Shown here: piece by piece, positions 1 through 11,825 of the stretch | How positions within the stretch are numbered: the stretch's first letter is position 1 | Layout: each line of letters begins with the position of its first letter | Origin: Onthophagus taurus | Taxonomy: Eukaryota > Arthropoda > Insecta > Coleoptera > Scarabaeidae | DNA: 64,000 nt | Direction: 5' to 3' | Assembly: GCF_036711975.1 (NCBI RefSeq) | Contig: NC_091966.1 | Location: 20,157,501 to 20,221,500 of the forward strand | The notes under the pieces: model-generated | Told to the model about the DNA's origin: nothing | The model's database searches: none | Seen by the model: only the letters and a program-made list of their open reading frames with translations | Program-made: the position numbers and the translations under genes

Positions 1-1700
1 GCAACAAGAGGATTACGACAAGAATGTAGTTTACCGCCGATGCTCTTTAACGCATATGCAGAAGTTGTTCTAAAAGAGTGGTAAAAAAACGACCAAGGGA
101 TCAATAAATAACCGCCGACTTTTTCACTACAATTTGCGGATGACCAGGTAGTGTTGGCGCAGGATGCATGTGATTTACAATTTATGATGAAGAGACTATA
201 CACCGAATAAAAGAAGTGGGAATACATACAGTGTGATTCTCAACCTGTACGCATAAACTTGGAGATTTGTTCCTCGAGACAAATAATGGGTAATATGTGA
301 AAAAAATTGTAGTAAAAAATTTTTAGTTTCATAGGTATCTGATATATGCGGTGATATCTAGATAAGATGCTTCTCGGAAGATGGACAGGTGGAGGTAGTC
401 CATTGACCTGGCCTATGTCGATCGCCCGACCTCAATCCTCTTAATATTTATTTTTGAGGCTACTTAAAAAACATAGTGTACGTTACCGAAGTTAATACTG
501 ATCAAGAATTGCGAAATCAGATACAAACTGCTGCCGAGATAATCACTATCATATCATCTCCAAAGTGTACAAAGTAGTTTTTGCTTCCAGAAATCATCCT
601 ACACAGCAACACCAAATTATCTCATCTGTTTAGAACTGATAGCACCATACTTATTTCATCTTTTACAAAAAAATGTTTACATACATTTGAGTCTCACGTC
701 CTTCTGAATGCAAGAGTTGACTACACAAATGATGCACGAAATTTAGTAACGAGATGAAGAATGAGATGTACAGATCACGTAATGTTGAGAACATCGAAAA
801 GAATCAGACAAAAGTTCGGCGAAAAAACGTCATGCAGCCTTCCTCTGTTTCGTTGATCTAACCAAAACGTTCGACAAAGTAAGGATAAAAGAATTAGAAT
901 AGGGCAAACATTACAAGGTAATGTTAAGGTTATGTAATGTAAACTATGAACGATTACAAAATCAAGATTGTGTGCTATGGAAATGATGCATCTTGGTTGA
1001 TACTGAGGATGCCATACAGTGGTTAACACAGGGATTTAACATTGCAGCTGAGGAAATCAATACTAAGGAAGTTAATACTGAGCAAGGATTACGAAATCAG
1101 ATACAAACTGTAGCCGAGACTATCCGCCAACATCTTGGTTTAGGCCGCGCTAGTGGGACATCGTGAATTCAGCGAGCCCAAGTGTGTATAGAAAATATGC
1201 TACAATTTCCTTCACCTATTACTCCTTATTTGTCATGAGGAATAAATCCCCAAGTTTATGCGTACAGGTTGAGAATCACTCTGTATAAGCTTAAAAAAGA
1301 CAGAACTAACTAATTATCTAGTCATTCATAGCGATGCCAAATTTCAAATATTAATTACTAATGACACAACAATTAATCAAGTTGAGGAATTTAAGTATTT
1401 GGGAGTAATTATAGATAAAAATGGTATAGGGGAAAGAGAGATAATACATATAGAACTGAAAGCAGGAAAATATATGCCTTAACAGTCTATGGTGGGACAA
1501 GAACATAAGAAAAGAACCTAAAAAGAGAGTAGGATGAAGACTAGTAGAGTCAGCCCTGGGCTATGGTAGTGAGATATAGGTAGTAAACGCAGATCTAGAA
1601 AGATGGCTTCAGGCGGTCGAGATAGACTATTTTTTAACCTATTTAACACGCAGGGTTGCATTCAAAAAATAACAGAAATCAAGTTTATGGAAACTAAGAA
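1..1700 (+). pseudogene. Non-LTR (LINE) reverse transcriptase remnant, split by a TIR element
   Basis: Frame 1 from base 1 reads RGLRQECSLPPMLFNAYAE, the RT pattern around 'G.RQGC.LSP.LFN.Y'. It is followed at about 130-200 by QFADDQVVLAQD, the catalytic F/YADD box. The next RT segment resumes at about 1300 with the motif VEEFKYLGVIIDKNG (1384-1425), the classic 'FKYLG..I...G' region, and then a thumb-like stretch. The two halves join logically if the 224-1288 insert is removed. Stops and frame changes show it is dead. The clade is uncertain; R1, I or RTE-like are possible. Confidence 0.7.
224..1288. mobile_element. DNA element with about 60-bp terminal inverted repeats inside the LINE RT
   Basis: The left end (tacagtgtgattctcaacc, about 224-285) is repeated in inverse at about 1224-1288 (ggttgagaatcactctgta). 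The ends begin with TACAG and sit at a TA, as in Tc1/mariner-like or foldback elements. The insert interrupts an RT reading frame that is continuous on both sides. Inside it, a 60-bp segment occurs twice as direct repeats (about 485-545 and 1058-1120), and a short RT-like scrap with FVDLTKTFDKV lies at about 848-880. No transposase was recognised. Confidence 0.6.
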
Positions 1701-2573
1701 AGTATATCTGGCACGTTAAAAGTAGATTAAATTTACTTTAAAATATTTATTAGTCCATTAAAATATATCAATTACTTTTTGAGGTACGATTTTTAGAATT
1801 TTCTGTTAGACTATCAAAGATCCAGGATTATATTCAAAACAACATAGTAAGTAGGATTATGAAAACTTAAGAAATTATTAATGATATTCTAAGCCTGCAT
1901 GAAATTTGCTTTAAAATATTTATTATTGCATTATACCTAGTATCTCAATTAGTTTTTAGTGCTATTTTAGTTCGTTATAATGATTCATTTACGATTCAAT
2001 TTTAGTAGAAACGAAGCATATACAAAAATATTATGGAATATTTTTATCGACAACCATTAGGGTATGTCTAGAACGAAGTCGTAAAACCAACTTTTTGCAG
2101 GTATGCCTACCTAATCAAAAAAAACTCATAAAGTGTGAACGGGACCGAGCAGATTTAATCATAAGACAGGGCAAATTGAACTCGTGATATTGGAGAGTAA
2201 AAAAATCCGAAACGAGGACAACTAAATAGGTTTGACTCGTAATATTGAGAATATAATCTAGTATTTGCAGTTTATGTATATGAATGATTTTTATTCGCAA
2301 CTAAAATCGGGTTAATCATTTTGCCACACCATGTGTTAGTAAAAAATTAATCTATTTTTGGTTGCTTTAATCACCATAATGAGTTATGAATCGCACATAA
2401 TCTACATTTAAAATTGCTCACTAGTTGAGTGTCGTAGCATAAACCACTGCTAATCCTCGACTTCGCGATATTAATTACAGTTAATAATTTATTTGTTTAA
2501 ATTATTAAATTATTTGGATTCTCCCCTTTATTTAACAAATGGCATGGATATGACTAATAAATTATGAACTTAC
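1701..2573. other. AT-rich intergenic or intronic DNA
   Basis: No ORF, repeat or RNA gene could be supported. If the exon at 2574-2798 is real, this stretch is the start of the intron downstream of its GTAAGT donor. Confidence 0.5.
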
Positions 2574-2784
2574 CTATTGTTGCCATTGCAGCTCCTAAAA
2601 CCATAAGTAACAATCCAAGACTAAGAGCTTTGCACGCATTCCACAGACATTTCCCGTTCACCTTTCCCCGTACGACTTGCACGTTCCATTGAGCTCCGGA
2701 AGCGGGATGTGCTCTTCTAACAACCCCCGAACCAGCAACACCACCCCTAGCCCATCCGCTTCCAAGAAAAGCCCTTTGATGCAT
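2574..2784 (-). CDS. First coding exon of a small membrane protein (TMEM200-like?)
   Basis: On the minus strand an exon runs from 2798 to 2574. A consensus acceptor (TTATTATTTCAG) precedes it and a strong donor GTAAGT (plus-strand 2568-2573) follows. An in-frame TGA lies just upstream of the ATG at 2784, so this ATG is the likely start. The 70 residues begin MHQRAFLGSGWARGG, continue with a basic stretch containing QVVRGKVNGKC, and end in a hydrophobic segment (LSLGLLLMVLGAAMATIG) that looks like a transmembrane helix cut by a phase-1 intron. The segment is much more GC-rich than its surroundings, as expected of a conserved exon. The arrangement 'VV+GK...hydrophobic helix...GG/GY' recalls TMEM200-type two-pass membrane proteins, but I cannot confirm this. 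Later exons lie beyond the left edge. Confidence 0.6.
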
Positions 2785-2799
2785 CTTTCAGCACACTTC

Positions 2800-4916
2800 T
2801 GAAATAATAACAAGAATAAAAGAAATTTACGAATACACCCAATTTTATTATTGAATATAAAAATAATGAATTTTCTTTGTGTTGTCGTTACTTGCGAAAG
2901 AATAAAAAATTTCATTATGGAGTCGTATTATATTCGCGAACCGTTGTTATGGAAGGTGTCGTAAAAGAAAACGGGTTCTTTAAAAATTCAAATATAATTC
3001 ATAATATATGGTGATGTGTTATAGGTATACTCCTTTTATTATTTCGGGGTAATTGTTGAGTTGAGTTTATTGTGAAAGTTAATTAGACAAGTTAATTGGG
3101 TTTTAGTTTTAACTTTGCAGTTTAATTAAGATTTTTTTGTTTATGAAAAGAAACGGTTTTGCAAATGAAGTTTTTTAATGTTTATAAACTTGTAGTAATT
3201 CATTATTATTATTCTATTTTAAATGGAATATAACAATGATATAGGTAAGGTTAGACTGAATTAAAGGAAAATCGTGTTAATCAATGTCAAATCACTATCA
3301 AGTAAATAATAATACATAATTACATTAGAATTACAAATTTGAGGTCGTTGTTCTTGGAAACACAAAAGCTTTTCGTCGTCGGCGTCAATTTTGGGTCTAT
3401 TGAAACCCTGCGAACCACCCCGAATGGATTCGAAGACGCGCCAACAATACCCCTCTTTAGAAGAAGAGGTTGCCATAAAGTTTTCCTACGTTGTTGGAGT
3501 AAAACTAATTAATTTCAGCGCCACGTTCTGCGAAAACCTCAAAGGAGTAAGTACTCGGTACTCTTCTTCGAGAAGAACTCGAGAACTCTCCTAACGTTAC
3601 AAATACGGGGGTTCTAATTATTAAACAATAACTCAGAAATTTACATAGGGTCAAAGAAATATTCGCAGAGAATATATTTTTGTTCATTTATATTCAATTA
3701 TCTTTTTACGTCGACGCTGAAAAATGTTATGAAGCAAGAAAACAAAGTGAAAGATTAATGGATGTCTTGTTTAAGACAAATTACTTTTCGAGAATATTGT
3801 AATAGTTGATCTAAAGGATTTTTAACATATTAAATTTTCATTAAATTATAATAAAATCATTTGAAAGGAATATGGGCTAAATATGGCGTGATTACTTCTC
3901 ATTAAAATAATGCAAAAAAGCACGATTATTATAATCATTATAATTCCCAACTATTTTTTTTTTAATTTACATTATTTCAAATCAAATATTCTTATTTTAT
4001 TATTAAATTCCGTCTTAAAGTAACGTTGTAAAAAAATATCTCCATTATTATTAATAATTTATTTTTACATTACCTTATCTTTTCGTTTTTATCTCTTCAA
4101 TTTTTTTTTATCGTTTTACCCCATGGAATTGTTTGATGGTTGCTAGTACAAAATAGCACTGAACGTTTTTCGGTGAAAAATCACGCGAAACCGTCACTAA
4201 AACTACCACCACCAGGAGATAATAGCGACGTTCGGCTTCTGACTCGTTCTGTATTTGTGTCAACTTCGCTCAGCATCCGTTAGGAGTCCGGCAACAGGTA
4301 CTAAAATCATGCGCGCATCGATTCCACCCAATGTATCGATCCAAACGAGCTCCAACGACAACATCTTTTCTACCACAACTCTTTTTCTTCTTCACCTACA
4401 ACAAACCCTCTTTTCATCTTCTCCCTATTTTACATTTCTCCACTTTTTTTTCCTGTTTTTTGTTTTATTCCATCTCAACAAGTAAAGGGGACTACTCTCA
4501 AATCATTAAGTATTTTGTTGCAATTATGTATTAGGTGTTGATGATTTGAATGTACTGATGATGAATTTTCTTTGACTAACTACTACTTTTCACGTTAGCC
4601 TGGAGACTTATCTGTTTGATAAAAGATGATGGTAGATCCTCTTTTTGCGTCTGAAACGTGTCCTCTTAGTGATGTATCTAGAGAGGGTTGTTCGTTCTGG
4701 AGGGTACTTATTCGTTTCGTTAATAAGAAGGGGTGAACAGTCAGATCGTCAAGTAGAACGAAAAGAAAAAGGAATAATAATAATGTTTCTTTGCATTAAA
4801 ACAAAAATAGTCACAATGAAAATTAGTCTATTAAATTAATTAAACGTTTCATGGTAGTATCGACAAATATGAAATGCAAAAACTACAGATACCTACTACT
4901 CGATTCAGCCATTGTA
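2800..4916. other. Mostly unassigned AT-rich DNA
   Basis: This is probably the intron or upstream region of the minus-strand gene at 2574-2784. Two less AT-rich islands stand out: 3340-3600 (short ORFs on both strands, none recognisable) and 4200-4330 (possible untranslated exon or promoter). No transposon ends were recognised. Confidence 0.4.
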
Positions 4917-4933
4917 TCTCCTGTTATATTATA

Positions 4934-6099
4934 TAGGGTGTACCTGAATGACTGCAACAAACTTCAAGGGATGATTCTCTAGTGAATTTAAGGGTTTTTA
5001 AGGGTTTAAGGGTAATTTTAAGGGTACTTTGATATATAAACAATGGGCGACTTCGGCTCCCCTAAGGAGCTACACCTCTCCAAAAATGCCGGAAAGTTTT
5101 GGTTTAATTTCTTTTTCGCAAAAACCATAAACGCTAGGAAAATGAAATTTAGGGAATATGTTTAACTCATAATAGGGCACGTTTTGATGCTATTTGTACT
5201 TTCAACCTACCCTTCTAAACTACTAAACGTAACCATCCCCGTTCAATTTATGCCTAGATTTTTTTTTTATGAAGATGATAAATACATTGGAAAAATTTTA
5301 GTTAGATAGGTAAACTATTCTAAAACTTTTTTATCTCTCTGAAGTTCTTCAAAAATTTAATAATTTCTGAGAAAAAAAAAATTAAGCAAACGCTAACTGT
5401 TAAGCTGTAGCGTTGTTAATCGAAAGTTGGAATGAATTTTTTATGAAAAAATCTTAGTAGGCTTTGCAATCTTTGTCAGAAATATTTTTGACGTTTAAAT
5501 GTCAGTGGTTTTCTTACTATTATTATTGTTTTATTTAAAATTTTAAAACGTCGAGTGAACGAGCGCAAATGCGAACTTTATTTAAAAATTAATTTGAAAA
5601 ACAATAATAATAGTAAGAAAAACACTGACATTTAAACGTCAAAAACATTTCTGACAAAGATTACAAAGCCTACCAAGATTTTTTCATTAAAAATTCATTC
5701 CAACTTTTGATCGACAACCCCATTGTTTAACGGGCAGTGTTTGCTTTATTATTTTTTTTCTCAAAAATTAGTCGTTTTTGGAAAAATTTTAGAGAGACAA
5801 AAAAGTTTTAGGATACTTTCATCTACCTATGTAAAATTTTTGCAAAAATGTAAAGGGGGTGGTTATGTTTAGTAGTTTAGAAGGGTAGGTTGAAAGTACA
5901 AATAGGATCAAAACGTGCCCTATTATGAGTTAAACATAAAAAGAGAAAAAGAAATTAAACCAAAATTTTCCGCCATTTTTGGAGGGGTGTAGCTTCTTAG
6001 AAGAGCCGAAGTCGCCCATGGTTCATATATCAAAGTACCCTTAAAATTCACTAAAGAATCACCCCTTGAAGTTTGTTGCAGCCATTCAGATACACCCTG
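4934..6099. mobile_element. Foldback (palindromic) DNA element in the Copia 5' LTR
   Basis: Two inverted arms of roughly 550 bp face each other, 4934 to about 5520 and about 5590-6099. The left arm starts agggtgtacctgaatg and the right arm ends cattcagatacaccctg. Arm landmarks include the mirrored segment gggcgacttcggctc. Removing the element restores the LTR sequence with a TA duplication at 4932-4933 and 6100-6101. TA duplication and TACAGGGTGT-type ends suggest a Tc1/mariner-type derivative. No coding capacity was seen. Confidence 0.85.
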
Positions 6100-6149
6100 T
6101 ATACATTTATTAACATACGCCATCTAGTGAGTTGTTTAGTTTCGATTAT

Positions 6150-7063
6150 TTGTATATTTTTACAATTTTTTTGATTGTTGCATAAATTGGCCTTTTACTG
6201 CATATTTTCGCATATTTTGTCATTTTACTAGATTTGTTTCTTGTTGCTTAATAAAATAAATATAATGACTGCGTGATTTTTAAATATGCGAACATAGCTT
6301 TTTGTTTGCAACGATTTACAGAAACATGCGGGGAATCCCTAGCGCTGTTGAGTTTAAGTTTAAGGAAATCCCCCAACCCAAATTACTGTGGCTGTGTTCA
6401 GTGTGAGTGAACATTAATCTACCAATCTATAACAACAATGCCTAAAGTGATATCTTGTCTTGTATCCCAGTGGATAAAAACTTATCCCGAACTAAATTTA
6501 AATAATGAGGAATTATTTTGTAAAACTTGTGCCAAAGTTGTAAGTATTTTTTTTTAAATTATGTCGTAGCGTTTTAGCCAAAAATATAAAAATTAGAGTT
6601 TTCAGAAGAGTTGCCAATGATTTGTTCCGAAACTGTATTTCTCATAGACTTTTACACTAGGAGTTAAAAAAAAATGGAAAACTGTTAAATTAAAACTAAA
6701 TAAAACTATATTACATTTGATATCCCACCTTCTTGGAATATGTTTTTACATATGTATCTAGACAATCGACAATGAAAAATACGAATCTGTTTTATAGTCT
6801 CAAAATTAAATTTTCATCTGTTAGACTATGGCTAACTTTTTAATTATTCTTTTTTAAGATAACGTGTGAGACGAAGAAAATAAATAGAACATGTGAAAAG
6901 TGCAAAACATATACAAAAATGTGAGAGAAATAGATTGATAACAACTATAAGAAATGTATATGTTTGCATATTTCCACATATTTTTGCATATTTTGAATAA
7001 AAAGCTTGCATATTTATGCGCATATTTCCTATAATTTGACTGCATAAAAATCCGAGCTTTAAA
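6150..7063 (+). mobile_element. Second insertion in the Copia 5' LTR, probably a deleted hAT-like element
   Basis: Sequence between 6150 and 7063 is absent from the 3' LTR. The flanks share only TAT (6147-6149 and 7064-7066), so the duplication is short or eroded. Both ends carry repeated gcatattt or gcataaat motifs (about 6178-6220 and 6960-7050), like subterminal transposase-binding repeats. It contains a short first exon of a BED-like protein at 6438-6539, which suggests an internally deleted element. Class assignment is inference. Confidence 0.6.
6438..6539 (+). pseudogene. Orphan first exon of a hAT/CGGBP1-like DNA-binding protein
   Basis: The 34-codon exon starts MPKVISCLVSQWIKTYPEL and ends ...FCKTCAKV directly before a GTAAGT donor at 6540. 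'MPK...W...YP......L.C..C.K.V' is the opening of CGGBP1-like hAT transposases, whose first two cysteines begin a BED-type zinc finger. No downstream exon was found before the element ends at 7063, so this is a remnant of an internally deleted element. Confidence 0.55.
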
Positions 7064-7228
7064 TATGATTTACGTGTGATCAAGTAGTCAATATAAAAAG
7101 TAGTTACGACACGTTTAAAAAGAGATCACGTATTATTTTCACATGGTAGCAGAACGTGGTTGATTAAAAGAACAAAACGTGGCAAAAGTGGTGAAACTGG
7201 TGGTTGCTGAGAAGAATAGCAAAAGAAT

Positions 7229-7774
7229 TTGAATTGGAATTTATATACAAGAAAAGTTATAAAGAATGAAGGACGTAATACGATACCGGTGTTCAATGGA
7301 GAAGATTACGGAAGCTGGAAAAAGAGAATAAACATGTATTTGAAAATGATAAAATGTAACGCAGCGGTTTCAAAAGAAAAGCAGAGTTCCGATGGAGATG
7401 ATTGGGATGAGAAAAATCTAAAAGCCATCAATATTATCTACAGTGCGATCACAAATAAGCAACTGGAATTTGTGAGTGAAATAGAAGCGGCGTATGGTAT
7501 TATAAAGAAATTTGATGAGTTATATTTAAAAGAATGGACAGTGTTACAGATAATTTGCAGAAATAATTTGGAAAAACTGAGAATGAAAGATTTTAAAGAT
7601 ATTCCAACATTTTTTAGTGAATTTGAAAAATCAGTAAATTCATTAAAAGCTGAGGGTGCTGCGGAAAAAGAAAAAATGAATTACATGTTGCGAACACTAC
7701 CAGATTCATTGAGTTATATTGGAGATTTGGTTGGTGTTTTAAAAGAAGAGGATCAGACCGTAAAGTATTTATAA
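7229..7774 (+). pseudogene. Copia gag (N-terminal part)
   Basis: An open frame of 181 codons lies 85 bp after the primer-binding site. Near residue 20 it has VFNGEDYGSWKKRINMYLK, which matches the 'F.G.NY..WK..M...L' start of Copia gag (UBN2/DUF4219 type). The helical remainder ends in a stop at 7772. The frame continues in pieces, and a CCHC zinc knuckle (CYKCGKPGHFRKDC) lies at about 7875-7916, so gag has been cut by a stop. A complete Copia gag would include the knuckle. Confidence 0.8.
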
Positions 7775-9263
7775 AGTAAAATAAGCTTGTTCAAACTAAA
7801 AGATGAAGAAGAATCCATAAATTGTGACCAAAAGTCAAATGCCTTTTTTACAAAGAAATAGAATCAAAAAGTGTGTTATAAATGTGGGAAACCAGGCCAT
7901 TTCAGGAAAGATTGTCGTCAGGTTGGTGAAGGCAGAGGTTCATGGAAACGAGGTGGAATGAAGCAGTAACAGCACAACCGAGGAAATTTCAGCCAACGAA
8001 GAGGTAATAATTATTCCCATAATTATTATAATAGAGGCAGACAACGTGATAGAGACGAACAACAAAGTTCAAGAGGTAAACATTATCATGGCGGAAGAGG
8101 TCAACCAAGGGCGGTTATGGAATGAACAGTTTTTATAGCCAGGTCCAAACTATGATGATATGTAAAGACGAAATATCAGATTTAGGTGATGAAATAGAAA
8201 TTCATTGGTTATTACTAGTTATTAGACAGTGGCTATACTGATCATGTAATAAATAATGATCAATATTTTCATGATGCTGTTACATTAAAAGAACCTGTAA
8301 ATGTAAGAAATGATGATGGTAAATTTCTGAAAGCCACTAAAGTAGGTTATGTAATTAGTTATTTTCAAGTTTATAATAAAATAATTCCAATTAGAATGTC
8401 AAATGTTTTTTAAGTTAAAGAAATAGATAGAAATTTAATTAGTTATCACAGATAAAAATAAAATTTCGTCAAAAATGTATAACAGAATAATCAATTGATT
8501 GCAATTGCTAGGAAAGAGAGTAGATTATATAAATAGTATAAATAGTTGCAAATAGTAATACTAAAATTAATATGACGTTAAAAGAAAAATGGCATCGTAT
8601 TGTGGATCATGTAAATGTTTTTGATTTAACAATTTTGTGTAAATGCCAATTATTAGATGGCATACCTGAACATTTAGAAACCGAGTATATGAAATGCAAA
8701 ACTTGTATTGAAAATAAGATGCATAATTTACCTTTGACAATAACAGAAGTAAAGCTAAAGAAGTTTTAAAACTAGTTCACACTGATTTGAATGGGCCTCA
8801 TACCACCACGGGATTCAATGATCAAAAATATTTTTTGACATTTATTGATGATTATAGTAAGATAGCTAAGATAAGCTAATACAATTAAATCAAAAGATCA
8901 GGTTTATAATTGCTTTGTAGAATATATAAATGAAAAAGAAAATCTGACTGGTAAAACTATTACAAAACTAAGATGCGATAATGGAAAAGAATATTTAAAT
9001 TCAAATATTAAACATTTAACTAGAGAGAAAGGTATTACTATAAATACCTGTCCACCTACATGAATTAAATGGTACAGCAGGAAGATGTAATAGACCAAAA
9101 GGGATGAAATTCTCCATATTCCTCAAATAATTAAATAATATGTAATACAGGGAAAAGTATAAGTAAGTTATAAGTACGAAGGCTTTCACGGCCGATGTGA
9201 ATTAAACTAAAACTAGAACTAACTCTAGAAACTTTCGGGTTTTGTCGTGCGTCTTTTAAGAAA

Positions 9264-9310
9264 AGGTTTGACGTTTCGGATGCCATGTTGCAACCTTCTT
9301 CAGAAACTGG
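9264..9310 (-). ncRNA. Hammerhead-ribozyme-like motif of the PLE in Copia
   Basis: On the minus strand the order is GTTT, CTGAAGA (plus 9297-9303), a stem II hairpin with GG..TGC and GCA.CC arms, GAAA (9274-9277), CGTC, AAAC. The flanking GTTT and AAAC form a 4-bp helix I. Helix III is the minimal self-complementary ACGT. One extra base sits between the CUGANGA core and stem II. Hammerheads with tiny helix III are known from PLE termini; activity here is untested. Confidence 0.6.
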
Positions 9311-9391
9311 TTCGAAGTGACGAGATCGAAAATCGGTAACTGTATATAAGTCGGAAAAACTAATTAATAATCAGTTAACACTAATTACAAG

Positions 9392-9829
9392 CTAATTATA
9401 AATTAATTGCGTCGCGTCCGGTGTGAGGCGGGAAGAGGTCTTCGTGTTCACCACCATCTTCCATGTTCTGCTAAACTCCCAGCCATCCTCTCTGTTGACG
9501 TTATTTTTATGTCGGTGGATCTCTATGGCTTCTCTTGTCAGTCTTTGGAAGTATCTGTTGTCCCTAGCCAGCACCTTTGTTTGTTCCAAGTCTATTCGGT
9601 GCCCCTCTGCATGACAATGTTCCGCAACCGCCGACTGCTGGATCTTCTTCAGCCTTACATCCCTCTCATGGTCCTTGATGCGGCACTCGACGTTGCGTCC
9701 AGTTTGGCCAACATAAACCTTCCCACAACCACACGATAGTCGGTAGACTCCCGATCCTTTTGATGGAGTTAGTTTGTCCTTGACTATCGGGAGTGTGTTC
9801 CGAATTTTGCTGACCGTGCCGTACCGCAC
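9392..9829 (-). pseudogene. PLE GIY-YIG endonuclease domain (C-terminal part of PLE ORF)
   Basis: The translation contains GVYRLSCGCGKVYVGQTGRN (GIY-YIG motif as GVY...VYVGQTGR) and R..DHERDVR downstream, then AVAEHCHAEGHRID, a typical histidine-containing PLE endonuclease block. The residues IEIHRHKNNVNREDGWEFS near the end match PLE C-termini. In intact PLEs this domain follows an RT and nicks target DNA. The RT is missing here and the start at 9829 is arbitrary, so the piece is not an independent gene. Confidence 0.85.
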
Positions 9830-11639
9830 TACGATGTCGTTCTTCTTGAGGTGCCTAGCAATTCGTTCCGTTACACCTGAAACATAGGGAAGACAAATAA
9901 ATCCAAGTGGTCTCGTACTTACCGTGTCCTCTTTCTGCTTTCGCTGTTTGATGGCCTACTACTAATTAGTGTCTAATTGTCAACTAAGTTGTTTTGTCAA
10001 ATCCGGGTGGAGAAGGCTTCGTTGAGTTCACCAACATCTTCCATGTGCTGCTGAGTTCCCAGCCATCGTCTTTATTCATGTTATTATTCTCGTCAATCGT
10101 TGGAAGTAATGTCCGTTTCTTGCTAGCACTTTGGTTTTTTCGAACTCTATGCTGTGTCCTCCTGTTAGTTCTTGTTATAGTGCTAGTGTTAGTGCTAGGT
10201 TTAGTTTAATTTAGAGGATATTATTTTAATTTTTTAATTTTTGTAAATAAAATTTGTTTTTAATATTTTTGTACTTTAAGAAGGAAAACTTAAATTTAAT
10301 GTTTTTAATTTTTCCTATATTATTATGTAATAGATCAATTATGGACATGTCTAGACGTTTATTACAAGACGCAAAAATAGATCGAAAATTTTGGCCAGAG
10401 GTAGTATGCGCGAGGTAGCTATCTTAAGAATAAAACATTAGCAAATACTGTAGAAAAGAAAACGCCTTACGATATAATGTTTGGAAGAAAGCCTACTGTT
10501 AAATATTTACGTCTATATGGAAGTAGAATTTTTGTTCGAAGACCAGAACAGTTAAGAAGGTCTAAATAGGATAAAAAGTTTTAGTAAATAACAGAATTAT
10601 TGTAGCTAGACATATTGATGTTGTGGAGGAGAATATAAAATGCATAGGTTTAGATACAAACAGAATTAACAATGAAATTGAAACTGATTCTTCTAGTGAT
10701 GAAATTGAAACTGATTCTGAAATACAAGATGAGAGTACAGAAATTGAATCCGAAAATAAAACAATAAAACAACAACATAGAACACCTCAAGAATTGAGAA
10801 GATCCAAGAGAGAAAGGAAAATGTAGAAAATCCAAATAATTTTGAGGAGGCGACAAATAGTAATCAGATAGAACAAATTAATGTAGAGACTGCTTTCTTG
10901 AATGGTAAGATTTTATCAGAAATCTATGTATAAATTAAGCGAGAGGATTTGAGAATGGGACTAACAGAGTGTGTAAACTAGAAAAAGCATTATACGGTTT
11001 GAGAAAAAGTCCTCGTGCGTGGTATGATTGTTTCAATGCATTTTTATGTGAGATGAATTTATAAGGAGTAAATGTGACTATTGTTTATATAGCAAAAGAG
11101 ATGAAGACGATATGATTTACTTAGTAGTGTTTGTTGACGATCTGCTAATATGTTGTAAAAATAAGAAAAACATCAAAAGCTTATTGTCCAGAAAATTTAA
11201 AATGAAAGATATGGGAGAAGTGAAAAATTATCTTGGAATCCTATTGATGATGATTACACGAAAAATGTTATGACTCTTAGTCAGGAAATAAAACTAATAA
11301 AATAACTCGAATTTTTTAACATTGATTTTAAGGCACCTATTAAGATATACGAAGATAATTCAGGAACTTTGAATAATGCTAAATATGGAAATTTTACTAA
11401 AAATTCTAAGTATATTGAAGTGCATTATCATTTTGTAAATGAATGTTATATGGAAGGAGTCATAGATATAATTAAAGTAGATTCAAATAAAAACCTAGCA
11501 GATATTTTTACAAAATTAATGAGCAAAGATAAATTTGTGAAACTAAAAGAAATGTTGAGTTTAGTAGTATAAGATTTATTGTTTAGTATTTCAAGTTGTG
11601 ATTATTTTATAGTGAATGTTTTATAAATGTAAGGCTGCG

Positions 11640-11825
11640 TGTTAGATTATATACATTTATTAACATACGCCATCTAGTGAGTTATTTAGTTTCGATTATG
11701 ATTTAGGTGTGATCAAGTAGTCAATATAAAATGTAGTTATTAGTTATTAGTTACGCTTATATACTGTTTCGTATTCTATAAAAATTACGACACGTTTGAA
11801 ATGAGATGACGTATTATTTTTCACA
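11640..11825 (+). repeat. 3' LTR of the Copia element
   Basis: A 186-bp sequence starts tgttagattat and ends tttttcaca. It is the uninterrupted counterpart of the 5' LTR and is followed directly by the TCTCC duplication. It served as the reference for locating the two insertions in the 5' LTR. Confidence 0.9.

Larger units (their letters stand above)
4922..7143 (+). repeat. 5' LTR of the Copia element, split in three
   Basis: LTR pieces lie at 4922-4933, 6100-6149 and 7064-7143. Each aligns to the 3' LTR: the first 12 bases match its start with one change, the middle piece carries acatacgccatctagtgag, and the last piece ends in ttttcaca. The last piece lacks about 55 bp present in the 3' LTR. 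The two interruptions are described separately. Confidence 0.85.
9098..10323 (-). mobile_element. Penelope-like element (PLE) fragment inserted in Copia integrase
   Basis: The Copia sequence on each side shares a 14-bp stretch with one difference: atgtaatagaccaa at 9084-9097 and atgtaatagatcaa at 10324-10337. That is a target duplication of the length PLEs make. The insert carries a GIY-YIG endonuclease reading frame (9392-9829), a hammerhead-like terminal motif (9264-9310), and at about 9985-10200 a second, truncated copy of the same GIY-YIG end in the same orientation. Head-to-tail partial copies are common for PLEs. No RT domain remains, so it is 5'-truncated. Confidence 0.8.
8572..11571 (+). 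pseudogene. Copia pol remnant (integrase, RT, RNase H), broken
   Basis: The GAG-pre-integrase segment starts at 8572 (EKWHRIVDHVN..., then CKTCIENK). Integrase catalytic patches follow: VHTDLNGPHTTTG at about 8778, LTFIDDYSK at about 8838, and LRCDNGKEY near 8970. The integrase is cut by a PLE at 9098-10323 and resumes as IMDMSRRLLQDAKIDRKFW (about 10337). RT shows LYGLRKSPRAWYD (about 10993) and the catalytic VFVDDLL (about 11128). RNase H and tail occupy 11330-11571, with YEDNSGTLN and ADIFTKLM. Stops and shifts occur in every domain. Confidence 0.85.

Noticed and set aside
6098..6100. Copia 5' LTR starting at 6098 (TGTATAC)
   Set aside because: No matching target duplication there. The true start is 4922, where TCTCC precedes it, and the foldback was inserted inside the LTR.
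9407..9739. Plus-strand ORF of 110 codons
   Set aside because: Antisense of the PLE GIY-YIG frame.
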